NCBI RefSeq assembly: GCF_036884655.1 | Contig: NC_088342.1 | Location: 14,854,501 to 14,918,500 of the forward strand | From: Musa acuminata AAA Group | Lineage: Eukaryota; Streptophyta; Magnoliopsida; Zingiberales; Musaceae | Direction of reading: 5' to 3' | Length of the DNA stretch: 64,000 nucleotides | Shown: positions 1 through 13,411 of the stretch, in pieces | How positions within the stretch are numbered: the first letter of the stretch is position 1 | Layout: every line of letters starts with the position of its first letter | Notes under the pieces: model-generated | What the model was told of the DNA's origin: nothing | Seen by the model: only the letters and a program-made list of their open reading frames with translations | Database searches by the model: none | Translations under genes and position numbers: made by a program

Positions 1-459
1 CCAGATACACCACTAGGACTACGGAATCGCTGTCTGACAATAAAGCATCATCAACCATCCAGCATTTCGTAAGCGGATTAATCAGTGAACTCATTCTCCA
101 ATGAGCACCTATACTGTATCCCTAGTGTCCCTACACGAGCAGCTATGAGACCGGCTGCATCCATCATATGGACGGGTATACAGCACACCAGTCTATCCGG
201 TTATCACGATGTCCCTCTCGAGTAACCTATGACCGGGATTATTTAGGAAATGTGTTTAAAGGTGAATCGATCTCATTATCGTGATCTCATCACGATCCGA
301 TTCCCATTGCACAAATCCAAGGACATCACAATATATATATGCATTTATGCAACAGTTATAAAGTGATACACGCCAAAATATAATAACCAAAAAGATTCTG
401 TATCAAGTCACACGTGCCATCACTCACGTGATTGGCTTGTTGGGCACCTATGACTAGCA
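1..459 (-). repeat. E1 3' LTR, partial
   Basis: Matches 6938-7396 of the 5' LTR without gaps. The rest of the LTR lies outside the window on the left. The inner edge at 459 abuts the polypurine tract of E1. Confidence 0.92.
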
Positions 460-567
460 ATCTCCCACTTAACCTAAAGCCAATCACCTATGTGTCTGAT
501 CCCCATCAAACTCTTGTGATGCTCATAGACAATCTGAGACAACGGCTTTGTCAATGGATTTGCAATG

Positions 568-3500
568 TTATCTTCGGATGGAACTCTTTCCACTACTACA
601 TCTCCTCGGGTTACGATCTCTCTTATAAGATGGAACCTCCTCAGAACACTTCTGATGAGACCCGGGTTCCCTTATTTTAGTAATCACCCCATAATTGTCG
701 CAATATAAGGAAGTCGACTTGTCGCTATCTGTATCGACTCCCAAATCTGTGATGAACTTCTTCACCCAGACTCCCTCCTTTGCTGCATCTAATGCGGCAA
801 TGTACTCCGCCTCTGTGGTCGAGTCAGCAGTGGTATCTTGCTTGGAACTCTTCCAGCACACTGCTCCTCCATTCAAGGTGTACACATACCCTGAATTCGA
901 CTTGCTATCATCGACATCAGACTGAAAACTTGAGTCAGTGTAGCCTTCAACCTTAAGGCTATTACCTCCATATACTAGTAAAAGATCCTTAGTCCTTCTC
1001 AAGTACTTAAGGATACACTTTACTGCTTTCCAGTGCTCCAAGCCTGGATCCGCCTGATACCTGCTCGTGACACTCAGAGCATGCGCTATATCAGGCCTAG
1101 TACATAGCATGGCATACATGATAGACCCTATTGCTGAGGCATAAGGTATCATATTCATGTTTGCCCTTTGGAATTTTCCATGCCAAACCTTTTGACAATG
1201 GTTTCTATGTACCTGGACTGGGACAAGCCAAGCATCCTCTTGGATCTATCTCTATAGATTCTAATCCCCAAGATATAGGATGCTTCCCCTAAGTCCTTTA
1301 TGGAGAAGTGTCTAGATAACCAAGTCTTTACTGTGGATTGCATTCCTACATCATTCCCAATGATGAGGATGTCATCCACATATAACACCAAAAAGGTGAT
1401 AGCGCTCCCACTTACCTTCCTGTACACACAAGGCTCATCTTCGTTCTTAAAGAAGTCATAAGATATGATTGACTCATCAAATCTTATGTTCCAACTTCGG
1501 AAACCTTGCTTTAGTCCATAAATGGATCTAAACAACCTACACACCTTATCTGGGCAGTTCTTGGACACGAATCCCTCAGGTTGCATCATATACACTTCCT
1601 CCTTGAGGTTCCCATTGAGGAATACGGTTTTCACATCCATCTGCCAGATCTCATAATCATAGTGTGCTGCAATAGCCAATAGAATTCTGATGGATGAGAA
1701 GGTTTCGTCGTAGTCAACACCTTGCCTTTGACGATACCCTTTAGCCACTAGCCTTGCTTTATAGGTCTCTACCTTTCCATCTACTCCGATCTTTTTTCTT
1801 AAAGATCCATTTGCAACCGATGGGTACAATACCTTCGGGCGCATCAACTAGGTTCCAAACCTTATTGGAGTACATAGAATCCATCTCAGAATTCATGGCT
1901 TCTTGCCACTTCCCGGAGTCTATACTCATAATAGCCTCCTCGTAGGTCTGAGGATCAATATCCTCTACATCCTCTCCTCTAATATGTCCCACATATCTCT
2001 CATGAGGATGTGATATCAGACCTGCGTAAAGTTGAAACTTGTGTATTAGGTACCTGAACAGACTTGGGCTGTAGAGTGGTGCTTGAGCTTGATTCTCCAA
2101 CCTCGCTCAACTCTATCATTCTCCCACTGTCTCCGCCAAGAATGTGCTCCTTCTCAAGGAACACTATTCTCTTAGCTACAAAGACCTTTTGGTCCTTGAG
2201 ATGATAGAAATAATACCCACAAGTTTCCTTGGGGTATCCCACAAATTTGCATCGCTCTGTCCTTGATTCTAACTTATCGGGGTTATGTCTTTTAACGTGG
2301 GCAGGGCAGCCCCAAATATTAACAACCTTAAGATCAGGCTTCTTCCCTTTCCATATCTCATATGGTGTAGACACTACCGACTTAGTTGGAACTCTGTTCA
2401 GAAGGTAAGCTGCGATTTCTAGGGCATATCCCCAGAATGAGATGGGTAGGTCAGCAAAACTCATCATGGACCGTACCATATCTAATAAAGTACGATTTCT
2501 CCTTTCAGAGATACCATTGAGCTGAGGTGTGTAAGGAGGTGTCCATTGTGATAATATCCCATGGTCCTTGAGGAACTGAGTAAACTCTGTACTTAAGTAT
2601 TCACCTCCTCGATCTGATCGAAGAATTTTGATACTCTTTCCAGTCTGGTTCTCCACCTCATTCTTATACTCTCTGAATTTCTCAAAGGCCTCGGACTTGT
2701 ACTTCATTAAGTACACATATCCATACCTTGAGAAATCATCAGTAAATGTAATGAAGTAGGAGTAACCTCCAATGGCATGAGTTGACATGGGTCGACATAC
2801 ATCACTATGTATGAGTTCCAACAACTCAGTGGCTCTCTCTCCAGTTCCACTAAATGGAGATTTGGTCAGTTTTCCACGAATGCAAGGCTCACAAGTTGCA
2901 TATGACACATAGTCGAATGGATCTAGATATCCATCATTTAGCAACTTTTGAATCCTTCTTTCATGGATGTGACCTAGCCTACAATGCCACAGGTATGCAC
3001 TGTTCAACTCATCTCGTTTCCTTTTGGACACATTTACATTCATGATATGTGGAGTGGTGTCTAACATAAATAAACCATTATGCAATGTTCCTTTCGTGAT
3101 GATCTTATCATCTAATAATATCGAACAACCATTGTTCTCAAAAACAAATTTATATCCACTAACTGTTAAACATGAAATGGAGATAATGTTTTTGATAATA
3201 GAATGAACAAAATAACATGCATCTAATGCAATAAAAGCTCCACTAGGCAGATGTAGGGCGACCTCGCCAACAGCTAATACAGCAACTTTTGCTCCATTAC
3301 CCATCTTGAGGTCCATCTCGCCTCTCTCTAGTCTCCTAGGCCTTGCCAGAACCTGCAACGAATTGCATATATGATAAGCACTACCGGTATCCAATACCCA
3401 TGTATTATCATAAGAGTCTGACAAATGTAGACTGATCATGAATGTACCTGAAGCTTCATCAAGCTTTTGGTTCACCCTTTCTGCAAGGTACTCTTTGCAG

Positions 3501-4267
3501 TTTCTCTTCCAGTGCCCATCTTTACCACAATGGAAGCACTGGCCTTTGTCCTTTTTTGGGTCTTTCTTAGCAACCTTTGCTTTACCTTGTTTGCCCTTGC
3601 CCTTTCCCTTCTTAAGGGACCTTTCTGCTTTCCTTTTCATTCTGGTCTCACCAGTGTAGAGAATTGGCTTCTCTTTCTTAATAGTACTCTCTGCCTCCCT
3701 CAACATATTGAGGAGCTCTGGAAGAGTCACCTCAAGCTTGTTCATATTAAAATTCATTATGAACTGTGAAAAAGAATCTGGTAGGGACTGAAGCACAATG
3801 TCCACACACAAGTTATCCTCTATGACCATTCCTAGACCTGTGAGTTTCTCTATCCACTCAATCATCTTTAGGACATGGTTCTGAACCGGTGTCCCCTCAG
3901 TCATCCTAGCGCGGAAAAGACTCTTGGATATCTCATATCGTTGAGTCCTTCCCTGTTCCTCAAACAATTTGCGGACATGTAGGAGAATGGATCTGGCATC
4001 CATCTTTTCATGTTGTCTCTGTAACTCTGGAGTCATAGAGCCCAACATATAGCACTGAGTAAGAATGGAGTCATCAATGTACTTCACGTAGCGAGCGATC
4101 TCATCCTCGCTTGCCCCTTCTTCGGGCGTAGGCATCACTGTATCAAGGACGTACACGATTTTCTCCGCTGTGAGAACAATTCTCAAGTTACGGAGCCAAT
4201 CCGTATAATTTGGACCAGTGAGGCGGTTGACATCAAGTATGCTACGTAAGGGATTTGAAAGCGACAT
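568..4267 (-). pseudogene. E1 gag-pol polyprotein, frameshifted
   Basis: From ATG at 4267 the frame stays open for 755 codons. It contains a copia Gag, a Lys-rich segment, a CCHC zinc knuckle ([14 protein letters not shown], near 3520), a protease with DTGS (near 3390), the GAG-preintegrase HCRLGH motif, and an integrase core with [12 protein letters not shown] and SDRGGEY. The frame then breaks near 2030, 1790, 1160 and 640. The shifted frames carry reverse transcriptase (FLNGNLKEEVYM, YGLKQ, YVDD near 1375) and RNase H (EAEYIAA near 800). The order PR-INT-RT-RH is that of Ty1/copia. The pol is intact in layout but cannot be translated as one protein. Confidence 0.92.
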
Positions 4268-4462
4268 TTTCTGAAAATAAAGATGTAGCAGAAATGAATA
4301 ACATGCAGATTTTGCAAGAAATAAACTATCAAGATATGGACTTCTATCTTAATATGCTCCCACTATTTTACTATCGAGTCACGCGACACCCTCAGCACGT
4401 AAAACGGAAGTCTCCGGTAGACTTCTAGTGGGGATCAGGATCCAATCAGCGTCTTAGTGTAA

Positions 4463-4753
4463 CCTCGAGGGACTCGACCAATCACACTAAGCCTAAAAGG
4501 TAGGCAACTCTTGCCGATCACAACTCCTTGTGATTCCCGTCCTGTTCGGCCTCCGAATCACCATGGCCTCGAGGGACTCGACCAACCATGATGCTCGGTT
4601 AAGTCAACACCTTCGTTACAAGATGAGTGATTTGATGATATACCCTCGAGGGACTCGACCAAGCATACCATGCCCTCGGGTCACCGGTGACATCTCTATG
4701 TCGTAAGCAAGATAGCGAATCGCGATATAGGTGAGTCTCGAGGGACTCGACCA
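4463..4753 (-). repeat. Four spaced copies of an 18-mer in the E1 leader
   Basis: CCTCGAGGGACTCGACCA starts at 4463, 4567 and 4644. A copy differing at its first base (TCTCGAG...) starts at 4736. Spacing is 104, 77 and 92 bases. Each copy holds an inner dyad (CGAG...CTCG). They lie between the gag start (4267) and the primer-binding site (5884). Confidence 0.85.
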
Positions 4754-5524
4754 ACTCAACCTACACCGAGAATCGGTTCCTACTCATAACGATAGAAGGC
4801 CACGTGGGTCAATCTAATTGCCTCACGTTTACCGACTTAATATTATCGAGAGATGTTTCTATAATTTGGTCTCCTAATATGACATGTCACACATATACAT
4901 ATTTAATATATATCTACATCGCATGTAAATATATATACATATCTAGTATGTGTATAAGCAATCACACCAGATGATCATGGACCACAACCTAATATGATTA
5001 GGCCCGAGCCAGTAGGCCTAATCACTCACATCAAGATCTATGTGTGCAACGGTGCATCTCCATGCCCTGTGATCGTCCATCTCGTCCTCGTCGGTTTCGT
5101 CGACATCTTGATGCATCTCCATGCAACACGATCGTCCGTCTCGTGGGTCCCGCTGTCGCATCCACGCTCCCGCTGCGCCTCCTCATGTGATTACAACTTA
5201 ATCATAGGCACGCAGGCCCGACAATAAACGAGAAATATAATGGAGGTTCGCAGACCTTAATAATAATAATCACAAGTACACACATCACACGGTCCATGAT
5301 CATCCGTCCACACATCATACATCACATGTATAAATAATCATCATCATGTAGGACTACTAGATAATAATAAAAATAATAATCAACTAAACCTTTTAATTAA
5401 TTAATATTTTTTTGAAATCAGTGACATGTAGGGAATTTCTCAATTCCTAAGGGTATTTTCATAATTTTGACAAAAGATAGAAACTGGAATTTCTCAAATT
5501 CACAAGGGCAAAACTGTCTTTTTG

Positions 5525-5800
5525 CCCAAAAACCCGGCGGTGCTGTCCCGCCGGGCGGCCGCCCCTATGGGGGGGGTTTCGCCCGCGGGAGCAGCGGCAA
5601 CAGGCGCCGCTTCCCTGCGGCGCCTCTGCCCGTGGGCTGCCAGCCCCGCCAGCAGCAAGCCTGCTGCAAGCAGACCGCCGGCCGGCTGCTGCAGGCACAG
5701 CGCTTGCGCATGCGCCGGCGCTGTGCTGCCTGGCTGCGGCTGCGGCTGCCGCTGCAGGTGGCTGCAGGCATGCAGATCGAGGGCAGCAACTGTTGCTGCC
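5525..5800. other. GC-rich island in the E1 leader
   Basis: About 270 bases of very GC-rich sequence with CGCC and GCTGC runs, between AT-rich flanks, just downstream (in element sense) of the primer-binding site. Open frames exist on both strands because the region lacks AT-rich stop codons. None resembles a known protein, so I treat it as untranslated leader. Confidence 0.7.
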
Positions 5801-5883
5801 CTTGCTTTTGCGTCAACGATTTTGACGTCAAAATTCTTCCTAAACACAATACACGCAGTTCAAAACCAATCATTCGCACGAAC

Positions 5884-5901
5884 AACCTGGCTCTGATACC
5901 A
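5884..5901 (-). other. E1 primer-binding site (initiator Met tRNA)
   Basis: The minus strand reads TGGTATCAGAGCCAGGTT, one base inside the 5' LTR. It matches the core TGGTATCAGAGC that pairs with the 3' end of plant initiator Met tRNA, and it fixes the element orientation. Confidence 0.92.
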
Positions 5902-5902
5902 C

Positions 5903-7396
5903 TGTTGGGAAATCATTGGGGGCGACATCATATGCGCAGCGGAAGAACAAGAAAACAAAAATCCCCGATTCCCAAAAAGATGTTCGTCGTCGTGCGAAGA
6001 TTGGTGCGCAAAAATCCGCAAAACACAAAACTGCGTATAGAGATTGTGTTACCTAGGGAGATCGTATATCCCTGTTTTCTTGCAGATCCTTAGGAGAGGG
6101 TGAAGGAGGTCAAGCGTCCTCCTCTCTAGCGGTGATCCACACAGCAGGGTTGCGACGACACTCCTCAAAACTCCAGGCCTACTCTGAGGTGGAGAGGGAG
6201 AGGAGAATAGGAAAGGCAAGCAAAGACTCTAGCCTATGAGGCTGTGAATCCCTCCTATTTATAGAGATCCCGTGTCAAACCCTAATGGGTCCTTCCCTAG
6301 TGGGTATTGGATCTGCATCCAATAAGACAAGGGCTCCGTCGGATATCTCATATCCGAACCTCTACTCATCGCAATGCCTACCATATGTGTGTGACCCTCT
6401 AGGCCCAATATCGAGCTGGCCGTGAGTCATACCTGTCAGAACTCCTTCTAACTCAGTGAATTATTATTTCTGTAATAATTCACTCGACTCATCGACTACG
6501 GACGTACTAGGCCACTACGCCGTAGTCCCCAGACGATACAGGGGAATCCAATCCATTGGACCTGTCTGTCCTCAGTTACCATGTACCTATAGTCCCTCAT
6601 CCATCTAATATCCCAGAGACCGTATATCGAGCATGGTGTTGTCAGACCCATACGGTTTCTACTCGAGTCTCGCTCTAATCGGATTCTCCCGGAGAACTCT
6701 TTCTCTCTCAACCCGAATGACCCTGACCAGGGATTTGTTTGAGCAAGAACACATAGGATATTCCTCTCATGACGCCGAGAGTGGATGATCCTCTGTCGAC
6801 ACTCAATAGCCCTCGTAAGGTCGACTACCACTCCCAATGACCAGCTGTACTAGATCTGGGAACAGCCAAACCTATAAGTCTGGTATCAAAGAGTGGAGCA
6901 CTCATACAGGACATCCTTGGTGTCTCAAGTCTAAAGACTAGATACACCACTAGGACTACGGAATCGCTGTCTGACAATAAGGCATCATCAACCATCCAGC
7001 ATTCCGTAAGCGGATCAATCAGTGAACTCATTCTCCAATGAGCACCTATACTGTATCCCTAGTGTCCCTACACGAGCAGCTATGAGACCAGCTGCATCCA
7101 TCATATGGACGGGTATACAGCACACCAGTCTATCCGGTTATCACGATGTCCCTCTCGAGTAACCTATGACCGGGATTATTTAGGAAATGTGTTTAAAGGT
7201 GAATCGATCTCATTATCGTGATCTCATCACGATCTGATTCCCATTGCACAAATCCAAGGACATCACAATATATATATGCATTTATGCAATAGTTATAAAG
7301 TGATATACGCCAAAATATAATAAGCAAAAAGATTCTGTATCAAGTCACACGTGCCATCACTCACGTGATTGGCTTGCTGGGCACCTATGACTAGCA
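5903..7396 (-). repeat. E1 5' LTR (about 1.49 kb)
   Basis: Bounded by TGTTGGG at 5903 and TAGCA at 7396 on the plus strand, so it starts TG and ends CA on the minus strand. Its last 459 bases match 1-459. A TATAAATA box lies on the minus strand at 6263-6256, in a GC-balanced context, and probably marks the element promoter. Confidence 0.93.
6256..6263 (-). promoter_or_regulatory. TATA box of E1 LTR
   Basis: TATAAATA on the minus strand within the 5' LTR, oriented towards the gag-pol region. It is assigned from its sequence and position only. Confidence 0.55.
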
Positions 7397-7523
7397 GACT
7401 CCGGCCCATCATCTGCTTTATGCCTTACTGCTATCGTAGTTAATCCTGCATACTTATCTCAACACAAGGATTAGATCAAATAATTTACCAATTGATTTCA
7501 TCATCAAAATCCGAGATTCAACA
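7397..7523 (-). repeat. E2 3' LTR, inner fragment left by the E1 insertion
   Basis: Matches the end of the E2 5' LTR (14455-14583) with a few substitutions. It stops exactly where the E1 LTR begins at 7396. Confidence 0.9.
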
Positions 7524-8876
7524 ATCTCCCCCTTTTTAATGATGACAACCAATTGGTGATAAAGTTAATCTTAACTCCCCCTATCAATATGCCATAATTG
7601 AGAAAATGTATTCTTGAATTCAAGGTCTTTGATTTCAAGAATCAAACTGATAAGTTAAGTTCATTAAACTTATCAACATGCACATCATGATTCCTATCAT
7701 GATCTAACATTCTCAAAATATAGTGCCAAGTATTTATCAAAATAATGTCAAGGCATGACATCCATTTTCAAGTATGATATTTCAAATATGAAATATGACA
7801 AAGATAGCAATTCATCATTTTATGGCAAGATATCAATTGTAAAATAATAAGTTAAGCTCTAGATATCTTATCATAATGAAAGAAATTTATCAAGCAAACA
7901 TTTCAAGTATATATGATGAAATACATTGTATACATTTGTTATCAATTTACCATATTTTAGTATTATTTCTCCCTCATTGTCATCAACAAAAAGGAGAACA
8001 ATTCAACAATGCAAGTGTGGTAAAAAAAATCAAGTAAGTTTCACACTCAAAAGTTTTCATCATTAAATGTTATCAGCAATAAAGCGATAGATTCCAACAA
8101 CTTCACCCCCTTTGTCATCACATTTTGCATGAAGAAGAGGAAAGAAGGTAAGGAGGGAATCCATTAAAAATGATAAATAAGTTTTCGTTAAATAAGTTTT
8201 CATTAAAACATGCTTTCATTTTGATAAAGAGGAGGGATTCATGAAAAGGATCGAGATATCCATATGAAATCAAATCCCCACGAAAATTCTCACACACATG
8301 CTTTCATTATCACACACGAAAATTCATCTTTCAAGGATTAAGATATCTACTGGAATTCCTTCAATTTTCATGAGAGATGCATTTGTCAATTACTTCCATG
8401 TATCAAACATTAAGATATGTATAAACACTTCATACATTTATAAAATGTTTTGTCATAGCCTTTCATCATTACTTACATGAGGTAATATCATTAGTGCTTG
8501 TATCACTCAAAAGTTAAGAATATGATGTATGATTAAAACTTCTCAATATTCAATAGAGATCATAATCATCATAGAAATTTTCAGCATCAAAGTAAACATG
8601 ATATTGCATCATTATATGATAACATGCTCATCATTTAAAGAGATCACAACATCAAAGAATCTTTTAGCATCAAAGCATAGAATTCCAACATCAAAGTAAA
8701 TATTTTATTGTCATGAAGCACACAATCTTATTTACATCATCATGTAAAATTTACATCATTAGAGGAGAAGATTTAAGTGAGTGATCCAAAGAATCAAGAA
8801 AGTCCAAAAATAAAATTTAATAAATTCATGCATTCGTACAAATTAACATTCCTAATTCTCTTCTAATAAAATCAAA
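7524..8876 (-). other. E2 region between RNase H and the 3' LTR
   Basis: About 1.35 kb of AT-rich sequence with CATCA-rich runs and no credible reading frame. SIRE/Maximus elements often carry an extra env-like frame or a long untranslated stretch here. I see no env-like coding trace, only low-complexity sequence. Confidence 0.6.
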
Positions 8877-11800
8877 TTATTCTTTACTTAAAGGCTTTGT
8901 AAAAATATTAGCTAATTGATGTTTTGTATCAATAAACTCTAAGATTATATCATGACTATTGACATGATCTCGTATAAAGTGATGCCTAATATTAATATGT
9001 TTAGTTCTAAAGTGTTGAATGAGATTTTTTGTCAAACATATTACACTTGTGTTGTCACATTTTATGAGAATATTTTTAAGATGAATCTTATAATCTTCTA
9101 AAATATTTTTCATCCACACAACTTGTGCACAACATGACTAGCTGCAATGTACTCAACTTCGGTTTTAGATAGTGCAACCGAGTTTTGTTTCTTGGAAGAC
9201 CAAGAAACAAGTGCGTGTCCTAAAAATTGATATGTTTCGGATGTGCTTTTTTTATCTAATTTACATCCAGAAAAATCCGCATCAGCATAAGTAATTAGTT
9301 CAAAGTTCTTGGATTTTGGATACCATAATCCTATATTAGTGGTACCTTTAAGATATCTAAGGATTCTCTTAACCACTTTAAGGTGAGATATCTTAGGATT
9401 AGATTAAAACCTAGCACAAAGTCCTACACTAAACATGATATCTGGTCTAGTTACGGTAAGGTATAGTAAACTTCCTATCATACCCCTATAAGCTTTTTTA
9501 TCAAAGCTTTCTTCACTTTCATCAATGTCTAACTTAGTGAAGGTGCTCATAAGAGTGTTGATAGCCTTTGAGCTGTCCATATTAAACCTTTTTAGCAAAT
9601 CTAAAGCATTTTTTTACCAAGAAAAATATCATTACTTAGTTGTTTGATTTGTAAGCCTAAAAAAGAGGTTAGTTCTCCCATTAGGCTCATTTCAAATTTA
9701 AGACTTATACTTTTAGCAAACGATTCACATAGAGATTCATTCGTGGAACCGAAAATTATATCATCAATATAAATTTGAACAATAAGAAAATTATTTTCAA
9801 AATTTTTGATAAACAATGTAGTATCGACTTTGCCTTTAGAGAAATTATTTAGAATAAGAAAAGAGCTAAGCCTCTCATACCAAGCCCTTGGGACTTGTTT
9901 TAAACCATAGAGAGCTTTAGTCAATTTAAACATATGATTAGGGAGATTATCATTCTCAAATCCGGAAGGTTGTTCAACATAAACTTCTTCGGAAATAAAG
10001 CCATTAAGAAAAGCACTTTTAACATTCAGTTGAAACAGCTTAAAATTATTACTACTAGCATAGACAAGGAGCATCCTTATGGCTTCTAATCGTGCCATAG
10101 GAGTGAAGGTCTCTTCATAATCGATTCCTTCTTCTTGGTTGAAACCTTTAGCCATTAATTTAGCCTTGTTTCTAATTACGATACCAAGTTCATCTTGCTT
10201 GTTTCTAAAGACTCATTTAGTACCAATAACTAAATGGTAATTTGGCCTCGGAACAAGCTTCCACACCTCATTTCTCTCAAATTGATTTAACTCATATTGT
10301 ATTGCGATGACCCATGAATCATCTTTCAAGGCCTCCTCAATACATTTAAGTTTAATTTGGGAGAGAAAAGTAGCATTTGTACAAAAATTTTTAAGAGAGG
10401 AACAAGTTTGAACCCCCTTAGATGTGTCTCCTATGATTAGCTCCTTAGGATGAGCATCTACATACTTCCAATCATTGGGTAAGAATGTTTCGGAAGAAGA
10501 TACATCTAAATTACTAGATGGAGAAAGGGTTTCATTTAAATTCAAAGAATCAAAATTAACAACATTATCAAAATTATTTTTCTTAACTTCAGAAAGTTCA
10601 TTAAAAACAACATGAATAGATTCTTCTATAATCAAAGTTCTTTTGTTAAAGATATGAAATTCTTTAGAAACAAAAGAATGGCCAACAAAAATTTCTTTAT
10701 CGGATTTTGCATCAAATTTACCTAAGGCATCTTTTTCATTCAAAATAAAATATTTACATCCGAAAACTTTAAAGTATGAAACATTGAGTTTTTTGTTGTT
10801 CCACAACTTATAAGGAGTTTTGAAAAGTAGTGGTCTTACTAGAACCCTATTCATAACATAACATGTCGTATTCACGGCTTCGGCCCAAAAATATTATGGT
10901 AGGCTATGTTCGTTTAACATGGTTCTTATTATTTATTGTAAGATTCACAAAATTTTTAGAAATCACGATTTTAAAATTCACCACCGTGATCACTTCGAAT
11001 TGATGAAATAATAAAACCCTTTTCATTTTAAACAAGTTTACAAAACTTAGAGAAATACCTAAAGCATTTACTTTTGTGTGTCAAAAAATAAGTCCATGTG
11101 TTTCTACTATATTCATCCACGATAACAAATGTGTATTTGCTACCTCCTAGGCTTGATGTAACAATTGGTCCGAACAAGTCCATATAGATCAATTGCAAAG
11201 ATCTAGAGGTGCTTATTTGGTTCTTAGGTTTGAATTTACCTTTTATTTGTTTTCCTAGTTGACATGCATCGCACACATTTTCTTTGAAGAACTTGATATG
11301 AGGAATTCCTCTTACAAGTTCTTTAGATGAAATTTGAGAGATTAGTTTCATGCTAGCATGCCTTAATCTCCTATGCCAAAGCCAAGCATCATCATTCAAA
11401 ATCGAAAAACATATTTCATTGCAAAGATCATTAATGTCAATAGTGTATACGTTATTTTATTTTAGTGCAATCATAGATGTATTTTTGTGTGGTTTTTCAA
11501 TAATGCAAGCATTAGCTTCAAATTTAATAATGTATCATTTATCACACAATTGACTAATGCTTAAGAGATTATGCTTTAAGCCATCAACTAATAACACATC
11601 TTCAATAAAGAAGTTGGATTTGTTACCTATGGTTCCTTTGCTAATGATTTTACTCTTGTTGTTGTCTCCAAAGGTGACATATCCTTCATCTATGCTAGTG
11701 AGCTTAGAGAATTGAGATGGATCTCCAGTCATATGTCTTGAGTATCCACTATCAAGGTACCATCTCTTACTCGTAGCTTGTGATGGTATATTTTTCTATA

Positions 11801-13378
11801 AAAAATAATGATTTTTAGATACCCATTTGACCTTGGGTGCCTCAAAAATCGATCTACATAGTTTATCATGTTACATTGAGTCATTTGAGATTCTTTTAGA
11901 AACCCAAATCAATTTATGTGGACTACATTTCTTGAATGGACAATGATAAGCTACATGCCCAAATTTGTAAGAAAAGTTATATTTATTTCAAGGTGAAACA
12001 TGCAAAGTAGGGCCTTTAACAAAGGTGGTTGTATTTTGGTGAGAGCTACTCATAAATCCGATTTCGCCTTTTCTATGAACGTGACCCTTGTTGGCAAGGA
12101 TCATGTTCAAGGACTTGCTTCCAACCTCAAATTTTTCTAAAGTTTCTTTGAGCAGCAAGTTTTCCTTTCTAAGTGTTTCTAGTTCATCACATTTCGTACA
12201 AGGAGCTAAACTATCATTATGGTCAACTTTTAATTTATCGAAATCACTAAAAAGATAAGCATGCTCCCTTTTTAACAATTTATATTTTTTACTAATTAAT
12301 TTACATTCATCAAATAAATCATCAAAGGCATTTCATAGTTTATCAAAGGATAAATTTGCATTAAATAAACTTGTTACCTCATCTCCAATGGCCATTAGTG
12401 TATAGTGAGCAACTTGCTCGGTATGGTAGGCTCCTCTTCTTCGGATGCACTTGAGTTATCCCATGTTGCTTTGAGAGCCTTCTTCTTTGGTTGTCTCTTC
12501 TTGGCTAGGGGACATTCGCTCTTGTAATGTCTGGCTTCTTGTATTTATAGCATATTACTTAATCTTTCTTGGGTTAAATTTATTTTTAGTATCATTTTTA
12601 AATTTATATTTTGTTATGAATTTTTTGAATTTTCTTGTTAAGAGTGTCAAATCTTCATCAAGGTCCTCATCACTTGAGTTTTCTTTCGGGTGGTCTTCTT
12701 GGGTTCTTAGTGACATATCCTTCCTATTCTTTGGAAGGGTGTCCTCAAGCTTTTCATGAGCTTTACAAGTCATCTCATAGGTCATTAGTGACCCAATTAG
12801 TTCTTCGAGAGGAAAATTATTTAGATATTTGGCCACTTGAATGACCGTTACTTTAGGGTCCCAACTCTTTAGAAGGGACCTTAAAATTTTATTAACAAGT
12901 TCAAAATCCAAGAAACTTTTACCAAGTCCTTTTAGACCATTGACGACATCCATAAATTAGGTGTACATGTCTCCAATGGTCTCACTCGGTTTCATCCGAA
13001 ACAACTCATAAGTGTGCACTAAAAGATTAATTTTTGACACCTTCACTCTACTAGTGCCTTCATGAGTCACTTCGAGTGTGTGTCAAATATCAAAAGTCGT
13101 TTCACAAATCAACACACGATTAAACTCATTTTTATCTAATGTACAAAATAAGGCATTCATAGCCTTGGCATTTAAAGTGAAAGTCTTCTTCTCCAACTCA
13201 TTCCAATCGTTCATTGGAAGAGAAGACTTTTGAAAACCATTTTTGACAATGTTTCATAGCTCAAAATCTATTGAAATTTGAAGATCTTCATTCTAGTCTT
13301 CCAATATGTATAATCTGTCCCATTGAGTATAGGCAGAAGTGTAATTGAATGACCCTCTTGGTTGCCGACAAATGTCAT
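8877..13378 (-). pseudogene. E2 gag-pol, multiply broken
   Basis: The gag start is recognisable at 13378 (MTFVGNQEGHS, then YTYWKTRM). Many stops and frameshifts follow. Surviving pieces in order: gag core with LEELIGSLMTYEMT (12953-12555), a coiled-coil-like stretch (12278-11988), GAG-preintegrase and protease border (11732-11535), integrase zinc region WHRRLRHAS and core IYMDLFGP (11399-11028), integrase end (10875-10213), reverse transcriptase with YGLKQ and YIDD (10155-9601), and RNase H with TRPDIM and EVEYIAA (9598-8877). The order is that of copia. The decay is much greater than in E1. Confidence 0.9.
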
Positions 13379-13411
13379 CTCTCTTGGGTTTTAAACCAAA
13401 CGAGAGTGAAC

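Larger units (their letters stand above)
1..7396 (-). mobile_element. E1: Ty1/copia LTR retrotransposon, Tork/Angela-like, 3' LTR cut by the window edge
   Basis: This long-LTR copia element reads leftwards. Its 5' LTR is 5903-7396, internal region 460-5902, and the visible part of the 3' LTR 1-459. LTR edges are TG and CA on the minus strand. A primer-binding site for initiator Met tRNA sits beside the 5' LTR, and a purine tract (AAGTGGGAGAT, just left of centre at 460-470) precedes the 3' LTR. Comparing 1-459 with 6938-7396, I count about ten mismatches, nearly all transitions, and no indels, so this is a rather young insertion. It sits inside the 3' LTR of E2: sequence at 7397-7523 matches the end of the E2 LTR at 14455-14583. 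Its own left flank and target duplication are outside the window. The clade name is tentative. Confidence 0.93.

Noticed and set aside
4463..4753. Regularly spaced 18-mers resembling a CRISPR array
   Set aside because: Only four copies, spacers of unequal length (59-86 bases), eukaryotic context, and located in a retrotransposon leader.
5884..5901. tRNA-like sequence TGGTATCAGAGC, also near 13412, 19412, 28497, 58389 and 63446
   Set aside because: These are primer-binding sites complementary to the 3' end of initiator Met tRNA. No cloverleaf surrounds them.
5459..6093. Several overlapping Ala/Arg/Gly-rich open frames of 79 to 208 codons on both strands
   Set aside because: They sit in the GC-rich leader of E1, overlap in many frames, show no domain, and span the primer-binding site and LTR edge.
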